Shown here: positions 16,432 through 24,362 of the stretch, in pieces | Layout: the number at the start of each line of letters is the position of its first letter | How positions within the stretch are numbered: the stretch's first letter is position 1 | Origin: AP-15 sp963833745 | GTDB lineage: Bacteria; Pseudomonadota; Alphaproteobacteria; ATCC43930; CGMCC-115725 | Assembly (NCBI GenBank): GCA_963833745.1 | Contig: CAWHZD010000003.1 | Location: 372,001-436,000, forward strand | DNA length: 64,000 bases | Reading direction: 5' to 3' | The notes under the pieces: generated by a model | Databases searched by the model: none | What the model was told of the DNA's origin: nothing | The model's input: only the letters and a program-made list of their open reading frames with translations | Made by a program: the position numbers and the translations under genes

Positions 16432-16622
16432 CTCGACGATCCTTCCGCGGATTTGGTGCTCGCCTGGGCGAGGAGCCGTTCGAGTGCGGCGCGCGGAATA
16501 AGAACCCGTCGGCCGATCCGCAGGCTAGGTATCGCGCCTTCGCGCACCGCTGTATACGCGGTCATCCGCGAGACGCCGAGGAGCCGTGCGGTCTCGGGAA
16601 CCGTTAGCGTCAATTTCTCCAC
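16428..16622 (-). CDS. excisionase-like helix-turn-helix protein
   Basis: 64-residue MerR/HTH_17-type DNA-binding protein (LTVPETARLLGVSRMTAYTA, then GAIPSLRIGRRVLIPRAALE), the layout of phage and ICE excisionases. It starts at GTG 16622 with GGAGG five bases upstream and overlaps the primase gene in an ATGA quartet. Divergent from the integrase-side operon, it likely acts as recombination directionality factor or repressor at the intervening control region; this is inferred from position and fold. Confidence 0.8.
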   Translation of the reverse strand: MEKLTLTVPETARLLGVSRMTAYTAVREGAIPSLRIGRRVLIPRAALERLLAQASTKSAEGSSR

Positions 16623-16786
16623 GATGCCTCCGTAACGCGGCGTGGGCCTTGGGAAAACAATCTGCGTATCAAAGTATCATCGCCGAGCATGCCGGCCGAT
16701 ACGGTATTATTGACTATTTTCCTGATTTACCGTATCACGCGCGTAACGTGTCGTTTACAATATCCCATCTCAGGGTGGACGAGCCC
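16623..16786. promoter_or_regulatory. divergent control region with GATACGGTA inverted repeat
   Basis: AT-rich stretch between the excisionase-like gene and the plus-strand genes. GATACGGTA (16698-16706) and TACCGTATC (16728-16736) are perfect inverted partners 21 bases apart. Two further GTATC boxes lie at 16666-16670 and 16674-16678. This is the expected place for the element's operators and divergent promoters. Confidence 0.6.
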
Positions 16787-17464
16787 ATGGACGAGAACCC
16801 ATTTGCCTTGGCCTGGCCGGTCGATGAAGACGGATATGGGATCGCGCGGAAACGCGACCGTCAGGAAGCCGAGGAACTTGAAGGGGGAGACATCGGCGTC
16901 GTGGTACGTCGCGGCGGACCGCTCAATTTCTACCGCCCCCTCGACGACGACGGCCTGTGGCTTCGCTTCGCTCAGACCTGTAAAGACGCCGATGGCGTTC
17001 TATTGTTCGCAAACGAATTTGGACGACTGGGCGGATCAGCGGACGACCGGGATCACCGCGTAGACGATATTTTGAAAACCGCGGCGCTCATTCGTCGGAT
17101 CGGAGAACGACTTCAGGCTGGACAGCGGTATGAGGCGACAATGCTGTTTTTAAAAAGCGGGCTGCCGACAATGAAAGAGGGCATCCTCTGGTACGCCGCC
17201 GAGCCGGAGCGGTTCCATTATCGGCTTGTCCCGCTGACCTTGCGCGACGCGCTCTTGCACCAGGCCGGCGAGGCGATCACCGGCAATCGGCATTTTCGGC
17301 GTTGCCGGAATGTGGGTTGCCCAAACTGGTTTCGCCTCGGGCCGAACACGGCCGGTGAAGTGCGCCACCGCCAAACGATCACCGCTCGCCGAGAATTCTG
17401 TTCCGATCGCTGCCGCGTCGCTTCGGCGCGATGGCAAAAGAGGGAGGGCGCCGGTCATGCGTAG
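16787..17464 (+). CDS. zinc-ribbon protein of integrated element
   Basis: 225-residue protein with an acidic N-terminus (MDENPFALAWPVDEDGYGI) and a C-terminal treble-clef-like zinc site: C-x4-C in CRNVGCPNWF and C-x3-C in FCSDRCRVASARWQK, close to CGNR-type zinc fingers. ATG at 16787 has GGTGGA 8 bases upstream; a GTG four codons earlier is possible. The gene overlaps the integrase start by 8 bases, so the two are coupled. A regulatory role for the integrase is plausible but unproven. Confidence 0.72.
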   Translation: MDENPFALAWPVDEDGYGIARKRDRQEAEELEGGDIGVVVRRGGPLNFYRPLDDDGLWLRFAQTCKDADGVLLFANEFGRLGGSADDRDHRVDDILKTAALIRRIGERLQAGQRYEATMLFLKSGLPTMKEGILWYAAEPERFHYRLVPLTLRDALLHQAGEAITGNRHFRRCRNVGCPNWFRLGPNTAGEVRHRQTITARREFCSDRCRVASARWQKREGAGHA

Positions 17465-18638
17465 GACCGGCCATATCCGCGAGCGCTCGCCGGGCGCTTT
17501 CGAGATCCGCTATTCGCTCGGGACCGATCCTGCCACCGGCAAGCGAAAGATCGCCACAGCGACAGTCCGCGGCTCCCGCAAGGACGCCGAGAAGGAAATG
17601 CGGCGCCTCTTGCGAGCGCTCGACATCGGCGAGCATGTCGACCCGAACCGGATCAGAGTAGGCGAGTGGTTGAAGACTTGGCTCGATGCTAGCCGGCAGG
17701 AGGTCGCGCCCCGGACCGCCGAACGCTACGCCGAGATCGTCAGCAATTACCTTACGCCGGCACTCGGAAAACTCCAGCTCACCAAGCTCGCCCCGGTGCA
17801 CATTCAGGATACTTACAATAGCTGGGTCGATGGCGGGCGGCGCGACGGCAAAGAGGGCGGTCTCTCGCCCCAGACCCGGCGCCACATCCACCGCATCTTG
17901 AGCAGTGCGCTTGCTCGCGCCGTCGAACAGCAACTCGTTGCCCGCAACGCCTGCGACGCGTTCCGAAAGCGGCTCCCAAAAGTCTCGCGGCGAGAAATGG
18001 CCGTGTTGACGGCCGATCAGGCGCAAACTCTATTGGCTGCAATCCGCCATACGCGCGTCTATTGGCCAGTATTAATGGCGCTCGCCACTGGTATGCGACG
18101 CGGCGAGATCTTAGCTCTGCGCTGGCGGAACGTCGATCTCGAACGCGGCTGCTTCCGCGTGGTCGAAAGTTTGGAGCAGACGAAGGCCGGGCTTCGCGTC
18201 AAGGCGCCGAAGAGCGAGAAGGCGCGGGTGGTCACTTTGCCGGCCTTCGCCATCGACGAGTTGCATCGGTTAAAGCGCACGCAAGCCGAGGAGTTGCTGA
18301 AGCTCGGCGTTCGTCAGTCCGGCGACACGCTGCTATGCGCCCGCGCCGATGGCGAGCCAATGCAGCCGCGGAGTCTGACGCACGAATTCACCCGGCTTGT
18401 CGCACGCACCAATGACGTCCCGCGCGTCCGGTTCCACGATCTGCGGCATTCACACGCCACACAGCTTCTGTTGGCCGGTGTTCATCCGAAGATCGCGCAA
18501 GAACGCCTCGGGCATTCGACGATCAGCATCACCCTCGATCTTTACAGCCACGTCACGGCGACGATGCAGGAAGACGCTGCCGTCAAGATCGACGCCGCAT
18601 TCCGAGGCGCTAAAATGCGCCCCGAAGGCTCTGGTTGA
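17457..18638 (+). CDS. tyrosine site-specific integrase
   Basis: 393-residue phage/ICE integrase. It has an N-terminal arm-binding region (GAFEIRYSLGTDPATGKRK), a SAM-like core-binding domain (about 60-165, TPALGKLQLTKLAPVHIQ) and a catalytic domain. Catalytic residues: Arg in TGMRRGEILALRW, Lys in KAPKSEKARVV, FHDLRHSHA, LGHSTISIT and Tyr in LDLYSHV. ATG at 17457 has AGGGAGG 9 bases upstream. It sits 81 bases before tRNA-Ser, a typical attachment target. It is probably the recombinase that inserted the 13.2-18.7 kb element. Confidence 0.94.
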   Translation: MRRTGHIRERSPGAFEIRYSLGTDPATGKRKIATATVRGSRKDAEKEMRRLLRALDIGEHVDPNRIRVGEWLKTWLDASRQEVAPRTAERYAEIVSNYLTPALGKLQLTKLAPVHIQDTYNSWVDGGRRDGKEGGLSPQTRRHIHRILSSALARAVEQQLVARNACDAFRKRLPKVSRREMAVLTADQAQTLLAAIRHTRVYWPVLMALATGMRRGEILALRWRNVDLERGCFRVVESLEQTKAGLRVKAPKSEKARVVTLPAFAIDELHRLKRTQAEELLKLGVRQSGDTLLCARADGEPMQPRSLTHEFTRLVARTNDVPRVRFHDLRHSHATQLLLAGVHPKIAQERLGHSTISITLDLYSHVTATMQEDAAVKIDAAFRGAKMRPEGSG

Positions 18639-18719
18639 GAGCGTTCGATAGCAATTTCGGTAGCAACCGCCATTTCGCGATAGTGAGAAACAGAGGTAAT
18701 AAGTTTGAATCAATAGCTT

Positions 18720-18809
18720 GGATGGGTGGCCGAGCGGTTTAAGGCACCGGTCTTGAAAACCGGCGTGGGTGCAAGCCCACCGTGGGTTCGAATCCCACCC
18801 CATCCGCCA
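18720..18809 (+). tRNA. tRNA-Ser (anticodon UGA)
   Basis: 90-base class II tRNA with encoded CCA. Acceptor arm GGATGGG / CCCATCC, D arm around GGCCGAGCGGTTTAAGGC, anticodon stem CCGGT/ACCGG with loop CTTGAAA (anticodon TGA at 18754-18756), a long variable arm (GTGGGTGCAAGCCCAC) and T arm GTGGGTTCGAATCCCAC. The size and variable arm are typical for serine. It directly follows the integrase gene on the same strand. Confidence 0.97.
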
Positions 18810-18949
18810 CTTCAGAACAGAACTGCGAACGCCGGGCGTAGCCGATTTTGCGCCTGAGGCGGCCGCGAGGATCCGGGATCGAGACATCGTGGTCGGCCTG
18901 CCACGCCGTTGAGGCGCAAGTAGAGAGCAGCGCGCGGTAGAACAGCGGG

Positions 18950-19435
18950 TCAGGGCTTGGGCCCCGCCCAGGTCGGATGGGTGTTGTAGAGCGACACGGT
19001 CGACAGGCCCATCTTGGCGCTCGCATCCTTGATCTGCCGGCTGTAGGCGACATAGACCAGGGTGTCGTCCTTCTGGTCGTAGATCCGGCGCACCGCGATC
19101 GACTTGAAGAACAGGCTCATGCGCTGCGAGAAGATTTCCTCACCTTTGGCGCCGAGGGCGATTTTGCCAACCGTAATTGGCCCGGTCTGGGTGCAGGCGA
19201 TGGCGCTGTTCGACGGGTTCTCGAACCAGTTCCCCTTGGTCAGCCGGTCGAGCACGCTGCGGTCGAAATGGACGATGTGGCAGGTGACGCCGGCGACCCC
19301 GGGGTCGGCAAAGGCCTCGACGACCATGCCGTTGCCGGTCCAGTCGTTGGCAAAGCTGCCGACCACGTCGGCGTGCGCCCCGGCGCAGAACAGGGTCAAG
19401 GTCGACAATACCGCAGGTAACAGGTGACGGATCAT
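18950..19435 (-). CDS. creA: CreA family periplasmic protein
   Basis: 161-residue exported protein of the CreA family (function unknown; encoded beside creBCD in E. coli). Signal peptide MIRHLLPAVLSTLTLFCAGA, then the conserved block GSFANDWTGNGMVVEAFADP, VTCHIVHFDR, NPSNSAIACTQTGPI, SQRMSLFFKS and DTLVYVAYSRQIKDAS. ATG at 19435 is chosen because GGGAGG lies 10 bases before it; upstream in-frame starts would precede the signal peptide. It is divergent from the MFS gene. Confidence 0.9.
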   Translation of the reverse strand: MIRHLLPAVLSTLTLFCAGAHADVVGSFANDWTGNGMVVEAFADPGVAGVTCHIVHFDRSVLDRLTKGNWFENPSNSAIACTQTGPITVGKIALGAKGEEIFSQRMSLFFKSIAVRRIYDQKDDTLVYVAYSRQIKDASAKMGLSTVSLYNTHPTWAGPKP

Positions 19436-19611
19436 CGGCTCAGCCTCCCAGAGCGGTGAACGGACATCGGGCTTGGCGTCGGACTTGGCGGGCGGGCTTG
19501 GGACGAGCACACCTCGGCAGTCACCGGCAACGATATAGGCGGGTTTGCCGCGATTTGCCGCACGCGAAAGCCCGCTGCGACGATCGACAACGGCGGATGT
19601 TACACAAAGGC

Positions 19612-21051
19612 ATGTCCGAGCGCGCGGCGATCATCGAAACCGACATCCCGGCGCGGCTCGACCGGCTGCCGTGGACGCGGCTTCATACCCTCGTCGTCGT
19701 CGCCCTCGGTGTGACCTGGATCCTCGACGGTCTCGAAGTGACGCTGGCCGGCTCGGTCGCCGGCGCGTTGCAGGAAAGCCCGGTGCTGCATTTTTCGGCG
19801 GCCGAGGTCGGCGCCGTCGGCAGCGCCTATCTCGCCGGTGCGGTCGCCGGTGCGCTGTTGTTCGGCTATCTGACTGACCGGTTCGGCCGTCGCCGGCTGT
19901 TCTTCGTGACCCTGGGCGTCTACTTGACGGCGACCGCGGCGACCGCGTTCTCCTGGGATTTCGCGAGCTTTGCGCTATTCCGTTTTCTGACCGGCGCCGG
20001 CATCGGCGGCGAGTACGCGGCGATCAACTCGGCGATCCAGGAACTGGTCCCGGCGCGGTTTCGCGGCCGCACCGATCTTGCGATCAACGGCAGCTTTTGG
20101 CTCGGCGCGGCGCTCGGCGCATTCGGCGCCGTCACTTTCCTGCAGCCGGGCTGGCTGTCGCCCGATCTGGGCTGGCGGGTCGCCTTCGGGATCGGGGCCG
20201 CGCTTGGCCTCGGCGTGGTGTTGCTGCGCCGCCACGTTCCGGAAAGCCCGCGCTGGCTGATGCTCCACGACCGCCTGCCCGAAGCCGAAAAGGTGATCGG
20301 CGACATCGAGCGCCGGATCGGAGAACAGCTGCCGGCGCCGGGTCGGGCGGGGGGCGGCAAGATCCGCCTCGTGGCGTCGGCGCGTACGCCGGTCGTGCGC
20401 ATGGTGATGGCGATATTGCGCGACTATCCGCAGCGGGTCGTGCTCGGGCTCGTGCTGATGTCGGCACAGGCGTTTTTTTACAACGCGATTTTCTTTTCCT
20501 ATGCGCTGGTCTTGACGCGGTTCTACCAGGTCCCGGCGGCGGCGGTCGGCTGGTACATCCTGCCGTTTGCGCTTGGCAATTTTTTGGGGCCGTTGGCGCT
20601 CGGGCCACTGTTCGACCTGGTCGGCCGCAAGCCGATGATCGGTATGACCTACGCGCTTTCCGGCGTGTTGCTGGCGGTCGTCGGCTGGTTGTTCCGCGAG
20701 AACCTGCTCAGCGCCTCGCAGCTGACCCTGTGCTGGACCGGGATCTTTTTCTTTGCCTCGGCGGCGGCGAGTTCTGCCTATCTGACGGTCAGCGAAAGTT
20801 TTCCGTTGGAGGCCCGCGCCCTCGCCATCGCGCTCTTTTACGCGCTCGGCACCGCAGTCGGGGGCGTCGTCTCGCCGTGGGTGTTTGGTATATTGGTCGG
20901 CACTGGCGACCGCAGTGCGGTCTTTGCCGGTTATCTGTTCGGTGCCGGTTTGATGATCGCCGCGGCAATCGTCGAACTTGCGATCGGCGTCAAGGCCGAG
21001 CGCCAGCCCCTGGAAAGCGTCGCCCGCCCGCTCTCGATCGTCGCGGAATAG
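19612..21051 (+). CDS. MFS transporter, sugar/metabolite:H+ symporter type
   Basis: 479-residue major facilitator with 12 predicted membrane helices. Family motifs: WILDGLEVTLAGSVAG in TM1, GYLTDRFGRRRLF between TM2 and TM3, FLTGAGIGGEYAAINSAIQE in TM4, PESPRWLML after TM6 and GPLFDLVGRKPMIG in the second half. This matches the metabolite:H+ symporter / sugar transporter group. The substrate is unknown. ATG at 19612 is used; ATG 19597 is also possible and neither has a strong ribosome binding site. Confidence 0.88.
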   Translation: MSERAAIIETDIPARLDRLPWTRLHTLVVVALGVTWILDGLEVTLAGSVAGALQESPVLHFSAAEVGAVGSAYLAGAVAGALLFGYLTDRFGRRRLFFVTLGVYLTATAATAFSWDFASFALFRFLTGAGIGGEYAAINSAIQELVPARFRGRTDLAINGSFWLGAALGAFGAVTFLQPGWLSPDLGWRVAFGIGAALGLGVVLLRRHVPESPRWLMLHDRLPEAEKVIGDIERRIGEQLPAPGRAGGGKIRLVASARTPVVRMVMAILRDYPQRVVLGLVLMSAQAFFYNAIFFSYALVLTRFYQVPAAAVGWYILPFALGNFLGPLALGPLFDLVGRKPMIGMTYALSGVLLAVVGWLFRENLLSASQLTLCWTGIFFFASAAASSAYLTVSESFPLEARALAIALFYALGTAVGGVVSPWVFGILVGTGDRSAVFAGYLFGAGLMIAAAIVELAIGVKAERQPLESVARPLSIVAE

Positions 21052-21238
21052 CGGTATGCGAAGGACGGCGTGACTTCGGCCCCGGCCGGCCGCCCACGGA
21101 TTGCGGTTGCGCGGCGCCCGAGGAACGATGCGCAGATACCGAAGGAGGGGCACTGTACATGTTATGCTTCAATGCTTTCACAGCACAGCCCTATGACAAC
21201 AACCAACTCGGATCGCGTTATTCATTCAGGGCAAACAT

Positions 21239-22663
21239 TTAGCGCGTCTGAGTGCCGAGCACGGACGACCCGGCGCGTGCCGCGGCTTCATCGGCGACAA
21301 ACGCGATCGCCTTGCCGTGGGTCTCGACGCCGAGGATCAGGAAGGACAGCGCAACCAGCGCCATGCAGAAGGCGAGGAACAGATAGGCCGGGAACACCGC
21401 GTCGGCGGTCGCTTGCGGCGACAAGATGTTGCTGCTGCCGGCGATCAGCGCCAAGCTCAACGGCCCGAGGATCTTGCCGACCCCATTGGCCGCCTGGCCG
21501 AGGCCGGAAGCGCGCGCCCCCAGATTGACGCCGTAGCTTTCAACCGTATAGGGGGCGAGGTTGGAAAATCCGCCCTCGATAAAAAAGGTCGAAGCACAGA
21601 GCAGCATCACCATCAGCGGCACGCCGCCGACGAGGACGGCGTGATAGTAGCCGGCCGCGGCGAGGGCGATCACCCCGCCGATTCCCCAGATTACACCGAG
21701 CGGGCGACGGCCGATCAGCGGCGCCAGGAAGGTGACGACGATCTTGCCGACCACCCCGCCGAGCGCCACAAAAACAAAATAGGCGGCCGCCTTCGGCACG
21801 GAGACCCCGAGCGCCAGCGCGACGATCGTCGGGCCCCACAGATAGACGCCATATCCGGCGGTCGACGAGCCGCCCCAGATCAGGATGGTCTCCCAGAACA
21901 TGCGCGGGTGGTGGTAGAGCTCCGAAAGTTTGCCGCGCGGCTGGGTGGCGGGCGCCACCGTCGGCAGCGGCACCGAGCGCAACGGCAGGTCGAGGTGTTT
22001 TGCGACTTCGGCGCGGGCTTGGGCAAAGCGTCCCATGGCGGCAAGCCAGCGCACCGATTCAGGGACGAACAGCCAGATCAGAATGCCGACAAAGGCCGGG
22101 GCGACACCGAGCATCGCGACACCGCGCCAACCGAGCGCCGCAAGCAGCGCCGCCGATGTCGACGAGGCGAGCAGCCCACCGGCCGACGCGAAAACGATGT
22201 AGAAGCTCGTCAATAGGGTGCGGCTGCGGGTCGGGGTCAGTTCGACCAGGATGGTCAGCGACGGGGTGACGCCGGCGGTCAGGCCGACGCCGACAAAAAA
22301 CCTGAGGATAGCAAAAATCTGCCAGGAACCGCTGGGCACCAACCCGATCAGCCCGGCGGCGACGGCGCAGATGAAGGTGCCGATGATCATCTGGGTCTTG
22401 CGGCCCCAGGCATCGGCAAGCCCGCCGAAGACGAGGGCGCCCAGGATCGAGCCGATGCCGCCGCTGTAGAGGATCAGCGCCGATTGGCCGTAGGTCAGAT
22501 GCCATTGCGGGCCAAGCACCGCCAATAGATAACCGACGACCAAAAAATCGAAAAATTCGAGGACGAACAACGCCGACAGCAGAACAAAGCTGACCCAGTA
22601 GCGGCGGTTGAGCGGCGCCGCGTCAAACAGCGCCAGCAGTTCGTCCGAAGTCTGACCCGGCAT
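21239..22663 (-). CDS. MFS transporter (AAHS/SV2-like), paralog 1
   Basis: 474-residue major facilitator. ATG at 22663 directly follows AAGGAGGAGGAA. Motifs: VLEFFDFLVVGYLLAVLG (TM1 acidic site), GGLADAWGRKTQMIIGT, LRFFVGVGLTAGVTPSLTIL, ELTPTRSRTLLTSF and PESVRWLAAMGR. The overall pattern is that of aromatic-acid or metabolite:H+ symporters. It is about 60-70% identical by eye to the next gene upstream (22772-24193); both share APLNRRYWV and LTYGQSALILYSGG, so they are a tandem duplication. Substrate unknown. Confidence 0.88.
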   Translation of the reverse strand: MPGQTSDELLALFDAAPLNRRYWVSFVLLSALFVLEFFDFLVVGYLLAVLGPQWHLTYGQSALILYSGGIGSILGALVFGGLADAWGRKTQMIIGTFICAVAAGLIGLVPSGSWQIFAILRFFVGVGLTAGVTPSLTILVELTPTRSRTLLTSFYIVFASAGGLLASSTSAALLAALGWRGVAMLGVAPAFVGILIWLFVPESVRWLAAMGRFAQARAEVAKHLDLPLRSVPLPTVAPATQPRGKLSELYHHPRMFWETILIWGGSSTAGYGVYLWGPTIVALALGVSVPKAAAYFVFVALGGVVGKIVVTFLAPLIGRRPLGVIWGIGGVIALAAAGYYHAVLVGGVPLMVMLLCASTFFIEGGFSNLAPYTVESYGVNLGARASGLGQAANGVGKILGPLSLALIAGSSNILSPQATADAVFPAYLFLAFCMALVALSFLILGVETHGKAIAFVADEAAARAGSSVLGTQTR

Positions 22664-22771
22664 TTCCTCCTCCTTCGGCAGCGAATCCGAGCTCCGGCCC
22701 GCCGTCTCCAATCGGAGGTTTATGCCTCTCGCCTTTGCCCCGTCAACCGCGGCCTCGTGCGGCTCGATTGA

Positions 22772-24193
22772 TCAGCGCGCCTCGGTGCCGAGCATAACCG
22801 GCCGCCGGGCCGCCGGCCGGTCTTCGCCGAGCGCCATTGGCCGGCCGTGGGTCTCTCGCCCAAGAATGGCGAAGGACAGCCCGACCAGCAGCATGCCGAA
22901 GGCGAGGAACAGGAAGGCCGGCAACAACGCGCCTTCGGTGGCCTTCGGAGAGACGAAATTGCTGGTGCCGGCGATCAGCGCCAGGCTCAGCGGACCGAGA
23001 ATCTTGCCGATGCCGTTGGCGGTCTGGCCGAGCCCCGAAGCGCGGGCGCCCAAACGCACGCCATAGCTCTCGACGGTGTAGGGCGCCAAGTTGGAAAAGC
23101 TGCCGTCGATGCAAAACGTCGAGGCGCACAGCAGTACGACGATCAGCGGCACGCCGGCGACGAGCGTGCTGCCGCTGAAGCCGACGGAGGCGAGTGCGGC
23201 CACCCCCCCAAGGCCCCAGATTATGCCGAGCAGGCGGCGGCCCAGCAGCGGCACCAGAAACGACACGATGATCTTGCCGATCACCCCGAAACCGGCCACG
23301 AAGATGAAGTATTTGGCGGCTTGCTGGGGCGGAATCTTGAGCAGAAGCGCGACGACCGTCGGCCCCCACAAATAGACGCCGTAGGCGGCGGTGGCGGCTC
23401 CGCCCCATATCAGCATCGTCTCGCAGAACTGCCGCGGCTGCGACAGCAGCTCCGACAGCCGGCCACGCGGCACCACCATGGGCATCGTCGTCGGTAATGG
23501 CACCGCTTGCAGAGCCAGCCCGAGATGCTTTGCGACCTCGGCGCGGGCTTCGACAAACCGGCCCTTTGCGGCCAGCCAGCGCACCAATTCGGGGACGAAC
23601 AGCCCAGCCAGTATCCCGACCACCGTGACCGAAATGCCGAGCATCGCCATGCCGCGCCAGCCGATCGCGGCCAACAGCGCAGCCGAGGTGATCGAAGCAA
23701 GAAGGCCGCCACCGGTCGCGAACACGACGTAAAAGCTGGTTACCGCTGTCCGGTGCCGGGTCGGGGTCAGCTCGACGACGATCGTCAGCGCCGGAACCAC
23801 CGCCGCGGTCAGCCCGACGCCGACGACAAAGCGCAGCAGCGCAAAGAGCTGCCAGGCGCCGTCGGGGACAAAGCCGATCAGCGCCGCGCCGACGCCGCAG
23901 ATGAAGGTGCCGATGACCATCTGGGTCTTGCGTCCGGAGGCGTCAGCCAGGGCACCGAAGACCAGCGCGCCGACAATCGCCCCGAGGCCGCCGCTGTAGA
24001 GGATCAGCGCCGATTGGCCGTAGGTCAGATGCCATTGCGGCCCGACCACCGCCAGCAGAAAGGCAACGACCGAAAAATCGAAAAACTCGAGGACCGTGAT
24101 TGCCGCCAATATGGCAAAGGCGACCCAGTAACGCCGATTGAGCGGCGCCCGGTCGAACAGCGACAGCAAGTCTTCGGATGTCTCTCCGGGCAT
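22772..24193 (-). CDS. MFS transporter (AAHS/SV2-like), paralog 2
   Basis: 473-residue major facilitator and tandem paralog of the gene at 21239-22663, likely transcribed first in the same unit. ATG at 24193 has GGAGGAAG upstream. It keeps VLEFFDFSVVAFLLAVVG, GALADASGRKTQMVIGT, LRFVVGVGLTAAVVPALTI, FVPELVRWLAAKGR and a long tail. Differences lie mainly in helix interiors, as expected if the two copies have diverged in substrate. Confidence 0.88.
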   Translation of the reverse strand: MPGETSEDLLSLFDRAPLNRRYWVAFAILAAITVLEFFDFSVVAFLLAVVGPQWHLTYGQSALILYSGGLGAIVGALVFGALADASGRKTQMVIGTFICGVGAALIGFVPDGAWQLFALLRFVVGVGLTAAVVPALTIVVELTPTRHRTAVTSFYVVFATGGGLLASITSAALLAAIGWRGMAMLGISVTVVGILAGLFVPELVRWLAAKGRFVEARAEVAKHLGLALQAVPLPTTMPMVVPRGRLSELLSQPRQFCETMLIWGGAATAAYGVYLWGPTVVALLLKIPPQQAAKYFIFVAGFGVIGKIIVSFLVPLLGRRLLGIIWGLGGVAALASVGFSGSTLVAGVPLIVVLLCASTFCIDGSFSNLAPYTVESYGVRLGARASGLGQTANGIGKILGPLSLALIAGTSNFVSPKATEGALLPAFLFLAFGMLLVGLSFAILGRETHGRPMALGEDRPAARRPVMLGTEAR

Positions 24194-24362
24194 GTCTTCC
24201 TCCAAAATGCCGCCGTTGCCGGCCCGCTTCGTTGCTCTCGATTGTAACGACTAAGTTGCCATCAGCGCAGCGTCAACCACCTCCGGCGTCGCAGCGCCAT
24301 GCGCTATTTGAAGATCTCGCGGGTTCTTCCGCGGGACGGCGGGTTTGGCGGGGCTCCCGCGC

